Origin: Mycobacterium gastri
GTDB taxonomy: Bacteria; Actinomycetota; Actinomycetes; Mycobacteriales; Mycobacteriaceae
NCBI RefSeq assembly: GCF_002102175.1
Contig: NZ_LQOX01000121.1
Coordinates: 42,586-106,585, forward strand
DNA length: 64,000 nucleotides
Reading direction: 5' to 3'
Shown: one piece after another, positions 57,975 through 64,000 of the stretch
Position numbering within the stretch: position 1 is the stretch's first letter
Layout of the letters: every line of letters begins with the position of its first letter
Translations under genes and position numbers: made by a program
The notes under the pieces: generated by a model
Told to the model about the DNA's origin: nothing
Databases searched by the model: none
The model's input: the letters and a program-made list of their open reading frames with translations, nothing else

Positions 57975-58511
57975 TCAGCGGCCAAGCACCAGGAACAGGC
58001 CGTAGCCGGCGACCGACTGCGAGTCGACGATCACTCCGCAGCGGATCATCTGCTCGACCTCGTCACGCGGAAACCATGCGCTGCGCAGGTCCTGCTCCTC
58101 GTGCTCAGGATCGGATTCACCCTCGGTGATGCCGGTGGCCAGATACACCCACCCACGCTGACTCGTCATTCCCGGAGCGGTGTCGAGCCGACCGAGCAAC
58201 TCGAACGACGCCGCACACAATCCGGTCTCCTCACGCAGCTCACGCGCGGCCAGCTCGGCGGGCTCTAGGTCCGCCAAATCGGGCGCGGTGCCCTGCGGAA
58301 ACTCCCAGCGTCGGGCGCCGACGGGATACCGGAATTGCTCGACCAGCCGGAATCGGCGCCCGTCATACGGCATCACGAGCGCGTAGGTCGGCTTGTCGAC
58401 CACGCCGTATATCCCGGGGCTCCCGTCCGGGTGGCGGATGTCGTCTTCGCGGAGCACCATCCAGCGATTGCGATAGATCTCGCGGGACGCGACGGGTTCG
58501 ATGTGGGGCAC
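57975..58511 (-). CDS. Nudix hydrolase, ADP-ribose pyrophosphatase-like
   Basis: This 178-residue protein carries a Nudix box ending AELAARELREETGL (about 88-101) with the metal-binding RELREE core intact. The first Glu of the classical GX5EX7 spacing is not in the expected place. Pre-box WEFPQGTAPDLADLE and the upstream VEQFRYPVGARRWEF resemble ADP-ribose/nucleoside-diphosphate sugar hydrolases. The substrate is uncertain. It is divergent from the DUF2971 gene, with about 100 bases between starts. Confidence 0.85.
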   Translation of the reverse strand: MPHIEPVASREIYRNRWMVLREDDIRHPDGSPGIYGVVDKPTYALVMPYDGRRFRLVEQFRYPVGARRWEFPQGTAPDLADLEPAELAARELREETGLCAASFELLGRLDTAPGMTSQRGWVYLATGITEGESDPEHEEQDLRSAWFPRDEVEQMIRCGVIVDSQSVAGYGLFLVLGR

Positions 58512-58608
58512 CCGGCCAGTATCACGACCGCCGCCGCGGGGCGCGCCGCACAGGCCGCTTATGCAGGTTTCGCTGAGTTCGCCGACGCGACATGCTTCAC
58601 TAGGCGAC

Positions 58609-59526
58609 GTGTCCGATGACGCCGCTGCGGGCCACTCAGCAGAACACGTAACCGGTCGGTCGGTGCATGAGAGCGACGGCAGCGTCTACCACTACACAGA
58701 CATCAAGGGCCTCAAGGGAATTCTCGACTCGGGACACATCTGGGGAACTCATGTCGCGTACCTGAACGACTCCCAGGAGTTCTCCTATGGCGTGGAAGCC
58801 ATCTGCGCGATGATTGCGCGGTACGGGGAGCACATTAAAGCGTCCGGACAAGCGGAACCCGAATTGCGATCGTCCGCGATTCTGAGCGTCTGCAACAATG
58901 TGCTGCGCGCTCAAGAGCTCATCGAAGACGATTTCGGACCGTTTGTCGCCTGCTTTTCCATGTCCAGAGACGACCTGTCCCAGTGGCGCGGTTACGCTAA
59001 CGGCGGCTACGCGATCGAGTTCGATAGCCAGATATTGAAAGAAACCGTCAAGCAAACGACGCTTCCCACCGAATTACCGATCGCAGAATCCGCACCGGTT
59101 CCCGAATTGCTCCCGGTGGAATATCTGCCCGAGCGGCAGTCCGCGCGAGTGGCCCGGCTGGTCGACGACCACATCGACGAGTTGATCGACGCCGTGGGCG
59201 ACGACACGGTTTCCGGCATTCATCCGGCCCAGCAGCGCCTGGTCCGGCGAATAATTCCGTTGGCGGCTTCGATGAAACACAAGAAGTTCGTCGGCGAAGC
59301 AGAACAGCGGCTGATATCGCATACGTCAGAGACGTTCTATTCGACGTCTCGCATCGGCCTGATACCGCGGGTGAGGTTCGAATTCGACCGAAGCGCAGTC
59401 ACGGGTGTGCTGGTGGGGCCGAGCGAACACTGCGACGCCAAAACGCTGTCGCTGTACCGTTACCTGCGGCGTTGGTACCCCAAAGCCGACGTCGTCCGGT
59501 CCAGCGTGCCGTATCGCGATATCTGA
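58609..59526 (+). CDS. DUF2971-type protein
   Basis: About 305 residues from GTG at 58609 (MSDDAAAGHSAEHV). Start choice is uncertain, as an in-frame ATG at 58561 also exists and a frame open from 58501 overlaps the Nudix start. Typical DUF2971 features are YHYTDIKGLKGILDSGHIWG near the N-terminus, THVAYLNDSQEFSYG, and FVACFSMSRDDLSQWRGYA with the central Ser-Gln-Trp block. These proteins are widespread and scattered in bacterial accessory regions; some lie near defence genes, but no biochemical function is established to my knowledge. Confidence 0.75.
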   Translation: MSDDAAAGHSAEHVTGRSVHESDGSVYHYTDIKGLKGILDSGHIWGTHVAYLNDSQEFSYGVEAICAMIARYGEHIKASGQAEPELRSSAILSVCNNVLRAQELIEDDFGPFVACFSMSRDDLSQWRGYANGGYAIEFDSQILKETVKQTTLPTELPIAESAPVPELLPVEYLPERQSARVARLVDDHIDELIDAVGDDTVSGIHPAQQRLVRRIIPLAASMKHKKFVGEAEQRLISHTSETFYSTSRIGLIPRVRFEFDRSAVTGVLVGPSEHCDAKTLSLYRYLRRWYPKADVVRSSVPYRDI

Positions 59527-59537
59527 CATAGCCGCCG

Positions 59538-60005
59538 TCAGGCCGCAGTTTCGGCGGCTTTCTTGATGCGCCGCAGTGTTTCCTGGATGCCTCGGTCCAT
59601 TTGCCGCCCCCGCGGGATAGCCGCTTCGGCCAACCTGTTGACCACCGAGCACCAGAGAAACTCGAAAGATTCGGTCAGCAGTGTTCCCGACGGTGTCGGC
59701 TCCATGGTGTAGCGCCAGCGTGTTTCTTCACGCCCGGCACCGTCGTTGACGGTGGTAAAGCTGAATTCGCGGCCCGGCTCGGCCGTGCCCACCACCGCGG
59801 TCCGTTCCCAGCGCATGAGACCGAGCCGGTTGTACCCGCGGAACCGCGCGCCCGCGGCCGCGGTGGAAACCCCGTCGAGCCACTCGCACCGATAGCACTC
59901 CGGGCTCCAGCCCCCCATTCGGGTGACGTCGGCAATAAGGTCGTACACCAGTTCCGGAGATGCTGAAATGTCGATACTGCCGTGTCCGCGCCGGGCTGTG
60001 GGCAT
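59538..60005 (-). CDS. SRPBCC-family (polyketide cyclase/START-like) protein
   Basis: This 155-residue protein has the fold signature ASPELVYDLIADVTRMGGWS near the N-terminus, then CEWLDG...GARFRGYNR and a final long helix GRQMDRGIQETLRRIKKAAE. SRPBCC proteins bind hydrophobic ligands in a deep pocket and many mycobacterial paralogues have no known ligand. It converges on the DUF2971 gene with only 11 bases between stops. Confidence 0.85.
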   Translation of the reverse strand: MPTARRGHGSIDISASPELVYDLIADVTRMGGWSPECYRCEWLDGVSTAAAGARFRGYNRLGLMRWERTAVVGTAEPGREFSFTTVNDGAGREETRWRYTMEPTPSGTLLTESFEFLWCSVVNRLAEAAIPRGRQMDRGIQETLRRIKKAAETAA

Positions 60006-60140
60006 GGCCCGAGTATCCCACCTGACTGTGCGCCGGGTTGCGACACATGTTCGGCCGGCAAACCGTTACGGTGCCAGATAACCCTAGATAGTGATATCAG
60101 CCAGCGGAGGGGTTGAGATGCCAGACGACCCGGTGCCACG

Positions 60141-61871
60141 GTGGTATCGGTGAGAGCGCGCCGGCACATCATCGTCAGCGGTGACGACGCGCTGGCGAAC
60201 ACGATTGTCGAGGAGCTGAACAGCGCCGGCGTCCACATTGTCAAGCTTGCCGCCGACGAGCTCAAAGATGCCGAGCTCGCCCACGCGATCGCCGTCATCT
60301 GCGCCGGCGACGACGACGCCCGAAATCTCGAAATCGCGCTGCTGGCAAGGAAAGCCGACCCGCACGTGCGGGTGGTGGCGAGGCTGGCCAACGACGTCCT
60401 GCGCGAGGCGATGACTGCCGCCAACGAGCCCGGCGCGATCCTTGACGTCGCCGATCTGGCGGCGCCTTCGGTCGTCGAGGCCTGTTTGGCGCGCACCGCT
60501 CACCCGTTCGAGGTGGCGGGCGTGAGGTTCGTCGTCTGGCGGGCCGTGGCACCGCGGGAGGCGACCCTGCGGGAAATCTACGGCGACCTTGCGCCGGTGG
60601 CGGTGGTCCGCGGAAAGGACTCGTCCAACCCCGGCGAGCTGGTGGCCTGTCCGGGCCGGGATCTGCGCGTCCACGCCGGCGACCAGACCGCGATGATCGG
60701 CACCGCGGACGAGCTGGCCGTCCGCGGCATCAAGGTCCCCCGGCCCACCGCGACCCGCTTTCGAATGGTGTGGCTTCGTCAGATGTCCGACGCGGTGCGC
60801 GCGTTTCGAAACGACGTAAACCCGATGTTCTATCGGGCTTTGGCCGCGATGGCGGTCCTGCTCATCGGATCGACGATTTTGTTGCGCTTTGCCTACCTGC
60901 GTCCACCGGGCATGACGTGGCTCGATGCGCTGTATTTCAGCACCGAGACGATCGCGACCGTGGGCTACGGTGACTTCAGCTTCGCCCACCAGCCCACGTG
61001 GCTACGAGTGTTCAGCATCTCGTTGATGTTCGCCGGCGTGACCCTGACCGCGATCCTGGTCGCGTTCCTCGCCGACCTGCTGTTGTCGCGCCGCTTCACC
61101 CGTTCGGCCGGGCGGATGCGGGTACGCCATCTGCGCAACCATGTCATCGTTGTCGGTCTCGGCTCGTTCGGCATCCGGGTGGTCAGGGACTTGACCGTCG
61201 CCGGGTACGACGTCGCGGTCATCGAGCTCGACGAAAATAGCCGATACCTGTCATCGGCGGCTGAGCTGGACGTGCCAGTTATCTTTGGTGACGCGACGTT
61301 GCCGCAGACACTGGAATCGGCCTGCGTCGCCCACGCCCGCGCGGTGGCGGTGCTCACCCAGGACGACATGGTCAACGTCGAAGCCGGGATCGTGCTGCGG
61401 GAAATGCTGGGCGGCCTCAAGGCCAAGGGACGCAGCGTTCCGCTGGTGCTGCGGATATACGACCGCACGCTGGGCAGCGCGGTGGCCCAGCGGTTCGGCT
61501 TCGAAAGTGTGCGCTCGACTGTGGAATTGGCGGCACCGTGGTTCATCGGCGCCGCGATGGGCCTGCAGGTGCTGGGCACCTTTTCGGTGGGGCAAAGCTC
61601 CTTCATGGTGGGCGGAATGCAAGTGGGCGCCGGCAGCGAACTCGACGGGCTGCCGATGTACGAGTTGTCGACGAACACCCGGGTTATCGCGATCACCAGG
61701 CCCGACGAGCCGGTCACGCTGCATCCGCGCCGGGAGGCCCGGCTGCGGGCCGGCGACACCGTCTATCTCGTCGGCCCCTACCGCGAGCTGCTGGCAACGC
61801 TGCGTAAGGGCCAACCCGTGGCGCAACGCGCGGTCGGTGACGGGCGGCGGCCAGAAGCGGCGACCGGTTGA
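60141..61871 (+). CDS. Potassium-channel protein with two RCK/TrkA-N domains
   Basis: This 576-residue protein combines an N-terminal RCK-like nucleotide-binding domain (RHIIVSGDDALANTIVEEL, about 8-130), a two-helix pore module (about 230-315) with selectivity filter TIATVGYGDF, and a second RCK domain (HVIVVGLGSFGIRVVRDL, about 335-460) with a TrkA-C part. The filter is the canonical K+ type. It is expected to be a ligand-gated K+ channel in the plasma membrane. GTG at 60141 is used; GTG at 60150 is an equal alternative, and the ATG at 60118 is in another frame. Confidence 0.88.
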   Translation: MVSVRARRHIIVSGDDALANTIVEELNSAGVHIVKLAADELKDAELAHAIAVICAGDDDARNLEIALLARKADPHVRVVARLANDVLREAMTAANEPGAILDVADLAAPSVVEACLARTAHPFEVAGVRFVVWRAVAPREATLREIYGDLAPVAVVRGKDSSNPGELVACPGRDLRVHAGDQTAMIGTADELAVRGIKVPRPTATRFRMVWLRQMSDAVRAFRNDVNPMFYRALAAMAVLLIGSTILLRFAYLRPPGMTWLDALYFSTETIATVGYGDFSFAHQPTWLRVFSISLMFAGVTLTAILVAFLADLLLSRRFTRSAGRMRVRHLRNHVIVVGLGSFGIRVVRDLTVAGYDVAVIELDENSRYLSSAAELDVPVIFGDATLPQTLESACVAHARAVAVLTQDDMVNVEAGIVLREMLGGLKAKGRSVPLVLRIYDRTLGSAVAQRFGFESVRSTVELAAPWFIGAAMGLQVLGTFSVGQSSFMVGGMQVGAGSELDGLPMYELSTNTRVIAITRPDEPVTLHPRREARLRAGDTVYLVGPYRELLATLRKGQPVAQRAVGDGRRPEAATG

Positions 61872-61872
61872 T

Positions 61873-62165
61873 CTACAGCGCGGCGACCACGTCAGCGGCG
61901 CGACGAAGCTGCTCGAGGTCAGCACTGGTCGGGATCAGCTGAACCTCGTCGGTACCGACCTCGTCGAACTTTCGCAGCACCGCCAGCAGTTGTTCCTCGC
62001 TGCCGGCCCAGCCTGTCATCGGCGCCATGGCATCGACGTATTCGGCCGGGATCCAGTTCAGGTAGCGCCGCAGGTGACGATGCACCTGAGCACCGCCGCG
62101 TCGAGGTCGGGCTCCACCACGGGCATGGTCATGGCTATCTGCACGAAGGCGATTCTGGCAGCATG
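61873..62165 (-). pseudogene. Remnant of a luciferase-like (F420-dependent) oxidoreductase
   Basis: The C-terminal 90 residues of an LLM-class oxidoreductase are visible: RRYLNWIPAEYVDAMAPMTG, then a final LQ-type helix (VQLIPTSADLEQLRRAADVV). The preceding bases encode the matching piece FVQIAMTMPVVEPDLDAAVL in another frame, so there is a frameshift between them. The N-terminal two thirds (normally about 200 residues) are missing, cut off at the VOC gene start. Non-functional. Confidence 0.75.
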
Positions 62166-62171
62166 GAGTAG

Positions 62172-62585
62172 ATGGGGTTCGCCAGCACGTCGATTGCACA
62201 TGTCAGGCTCACCGTCACCGATATCGAACTGTCGCGGCGGTTTTACGAAAGCGTGTTCGGCTGGCCGGTGCTGATCGAGGTTCCCGACAATGCCGACGAT
62301 GCGACGCGCCAGCAGCTGGGCTTTCTGTTCGGCGGGGTCATCTACGACCTCGGCGGCGCGCTGCTGGGCCTGCGGCCAGTTGCCGACGACCGCTTCGACG
62401 AGGATCGCACCGGCCTGGACCACATCGCGTTCCGGGTCGGCAGCAGAGCCGAATTAGACGTTGCTGCCACACATCTCGACGATCTCGGTATCCGGCACGA
62501 GCCGATCAAAGACATCGGGCCGGCGTACATCCTCGAGTTCCGCGACCCCGACAACATTGCATTGGAACTCACCGCGCCCAAGTAG
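62172..62585 (+). CDS. VOC-family (glyoxalase/dioxygenase-like) protein
   Basis: This 137-residue protein has two beta-alpha-beta-beta-beta units. The N-terminal IAHVRLTVTDIELSRRFYES carries the first metal His, GLDHIAFRVGSRAELD the second, and FRDPDNIALELTAPK the terminal Glu. These fit a metal-dependent VOC enzyme. Substrate unknown. It may have truncated the adjacent oxidoreductase remnant, whose preserved part ends just beside its start. Confidence 0.85.
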   Translation: MGFASTSIAHVRLTVTDIELSRRFYESVFGWPVLIEVPDNADDATRQQLGFLFGGVIYDLGGALLGLRPVADDRFDEDRTGLDHIAFRVGSRAELDVAATHLDDLGIRHEPIKDIGPAYILEFRDPDNIALELTAPK

Positions 62586-62613
62586 CGGGCCCGATGCCGT
62601 GGGAGGCCAGAAC

Positions 62614-63003
62614 GTGGGCATCAGCTTCAACCACACCATTGTCGCGTCACACGACAAGCGGGAGTCCGCGGAGTTCCTCACCGACCTGTTCGGCTTGCCC
62701 AAGCCGGTTGCGTTCGGTCACTTCATGGTTGTCGCACTCGAACACGGTGCCTCCCTCGATTACGCCGACGTCCCAGCAGACGAGGAAATCCGTCGTCAGC
62801 ACTACGCCTTCCTGGTCTCCGAGCAGGAATTCGACGCAATCTACGGCAGGATCCGATCCCGCGGATTAGCGCACTGGGCCGACCCCGGGGCCACGAAGCC
62901 CGGCGAGGTCAATCACCGCGACGGCGGGCGCGGGGTATATTTCCGGGATCCTGCTGGGCATTTCATGGAGATCCTCACCCGGCCGTACGGTTCGGGCAGC
63001 TAG
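62614..63003 (+). CDS. VOC-family protein
   Basis: This 129-residue protein starts at GTG 62614 ([15 protein letters not shown]) behind GGGAGG, 28 bases after the first VOC gene, so the two are likely cotranscribed. [20 protein letters not shown] gives the first His, [16 protein letters not shown] the second, and [20 protein letters not shown] the Glu near the C-terminus. The sequence is only distantly related to its neighbour, so this is not a recent duplication. The stop touches the stop of the convergent Rrf2 remnant. Confidence 0.83.
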   Translation: MGISFNHTIVASHDKRESAEFLTDLFGLPKPVAFGHFMVVALEHGASLDYADVPADEEIRRQHYAFLVSEQEFDAIYGRIRSRGLAHWADPGATKPGEVNHRDGGRGVYFRDPAGHFMEILTRPYGSGS

Positions 63004-63290
63004 CCGCTGCGAGTCGACCCGTGCCGTTTGCTCTTCTGGTCGCGGTAGTCGTCGGCGAATTGTGCGACATGCTCGGGCAGCGTGCCGGCGGCGACGTCGG
63101 CCGAGCTGGTTTCTTCGAGCACCGACCGCGTGGCTGCGCACCAGGCGGTCGGTGCGCAGGTGGGTCAGGATGTCGACGAGAAATTGCGGGGGTATGCCCT
63201 GAGCCTGGCCCAAATCGTCGGTCTTGACCAGGCTGCCGGTGGGAGCGGCAGCGAGATGAACCGTATCGGGTCGACGTCAGGGTCGATACT
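63000..63290 (-). pseudogene. Decayed Rrf2-family regulator (Rv1287-like)
   Basis: Two pieces of an Rrf2-type HTH protein are recognisable on the minus strand. [20 protein letters not shown] and [15 protein letters not shown] come from the winged helix. The C-terminal [20 protein letters not shown] plus [20 protein letters not shown] lies in another frame. The segment between them, the centre of the protein, is missing, and no N-terminal start is seen. The pieces match what I recall of M. tuberculosis Rv1287, which lies in the same orientation a few genes from argS. Confidence 0.75.
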
Positions 63291-63317
63291 TGTTGGCCGC
63301 GGGTACGCCCAGGCGCG

Positions 63318-64000
63318 TTAGCTTGATGCGCCGGGCGAGCCGTCCATACCGTCGCGGCCGAAGAGTGAGCCGCCGACACCCGCGCTGCCGGCGACACCGC
63401 CGACGCCGGGCTTCGCCCCGGGCGTACGACCGGCGTCGCCGCCGTCACCGCCGTCACCGCCCCCGTACTGCAGGAAGGTGGGGTTTCCGCCGAAGCCATA
63501 GGAAATCCCGCCAGATCCTGCATCGCCGCCGCTGCCGCCAGCGCCACCGTCTCCATTGCGGCCGATGAAGGTCTGGCCTTGGATCTGGACCAGGCGACCA
63601 CTTCCGCCGCGGCCGCCCGGACCGCCGTCGCCGCCGAAACCACCGGGGCCGATAAGCCGAGTGCTGCCGCCGGGCCCGCCGTTGCCGCCAGGACCGCCAT
63701 TACCGCCGTCAGGAGGACCGAAGAAGTACTCGCTGCCGCGGCCGCCCGCGCCCCCGCCGCCACCGGCCCCGCCGCCACCGATCAGCCCCCCCGTGCCGCC
63801 ATAACCACCGTCACCGCCACGGCCGCCGGGGTTCACCGCGCCAGAACTGAGCACTTCGCCGACGCCTCCGGGGGCGCCGCCACCGCCCGCTCCGCCGGCG
63901 CCGCCGTTTCCATAGATGAAGGCATTACCACCGTCGCCCCCGCGTCCGCCGCTCAGGCCAGGGTCATTGGTGAAGTTTGCAAATGGAGCGGTCCCGCCCC
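63318..64000 (-). CDS. PGRS-type glycine-rich protein, C-terminal part
   Basis: Starting from the right edge and reading left, the frame encodes long Gly-Gly-X repeats (GGRGGDGGNAFIYGNGGAGG, then GGNGGPGGNGGPGG, and others) and stops at 63318. This fits the C-terminal part of a PE_PGRS protein. The PE domain and start lie beyond the window, so membership of the PE family is inferred. An internal GTG at 63854 is not the true start, since the same pattern continues upstream to the edge. No such gene is recalled here in M. tuberculosis. Confidence 0.75.
   Translation of the reverse strand, partial: GGTAPFANFTNDPGLSGGRGGDGGNAFIYGNGGAGGAGGGGAPGGVGEVLSSGAVNPGGRGGDGGYGGTGGLIGGGGAGGGGGAGGRGSEYFFGPPDGGNGGPGGNGGPGGSTRLIGPGGFGGDGGPGGRGGSGRLVQIQGQTFIGRNGDGGAGGSGGDAGSGGISYGFGGNPTFLQYGGGDGGDGGDAGRTPGAKPGVGGVAGSAGVGGSLFGRDGMDGSPGASS

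Overview
The window comes from a high-GC, slow-growing Mycobacterium. Evidence: gene content and order match the M. tuberculosis dinG-glgP ... argS-argV segment read in reverse; there is one rrn operon placed downstream of murA; the 16S gene carries the long helix-18 form; and there are PE and PGRS-type genes. The variable 16S stretch (about 31630-31690) resembles, from memory, the M. kansasii group more than M. tuberculosis. The protein divergence and gene differences show that it is not M. tuberculosis itself. No species is claimed.

Left edge (1-10.9 kb): the end of dinG is followed by an accessory block of four same-strand genes. They are an MFS transporter/cyclic-nucleotide-binding/patatin fusion, a DegV-type fatty-acid-binding protein, a 1478-residue zinc-ribbon/kinase/ATPase/cyclase protein, and a stand-alone PE-domain protein. 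In M. tuberculosis, as I recall it, dinG and glgP are adjacent, so this block looks like an insertion. It is the most interesting part of the window: a possible cyclic-nucleotide maker, a cyclic-nucleotide-binding transporter-lipase and a lipid-binding protein are encoded together.

10.9-26.7 kb: alpha-glucan genes (glgP, and glgE-glgB divergent from it), a thioredoxin-like protein, fadA4, methylmalonyl-CoA epimerase, the mismatch endonuclease nucS, a decayed and an intact membrane adenylate cyclase, and the alkylation-repair pair alkA-ogt. 26.7-33.4 kb: a shared terminator, the rrn operon (5S, 23S and 16S on the minus strand) with its promoter and boxA-like elements, and murA carrying the fosfomycin-insensitive Asp117.

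33.4-56.1 kb, core housekeeping on the minus strand: cobalamin adenosyltransferase (plus strand), the ATP synthase operon, wecA, the rpmE-prfA-prmC-yrdC cluster, rho, the threonine/lysine genes hom-thrC-thrB and lysA, argS and tRNA-Arg(CCG). A 57-bp tandem repeat sits between thrC and thrB and forms an open frame linking the two genes.

56.1-64.0 kb: a variable flank of small hypothetical genes (SRPBCC, secreted, Nudix, DUF2971), a K+ channel with RCK domains, two VOC proteins, decayed remnants of an F420-type oxidoreductase and an Rrf2 regulator, and the C-terminal part of a PGRS-type glycine-rich gene running off the right edge.
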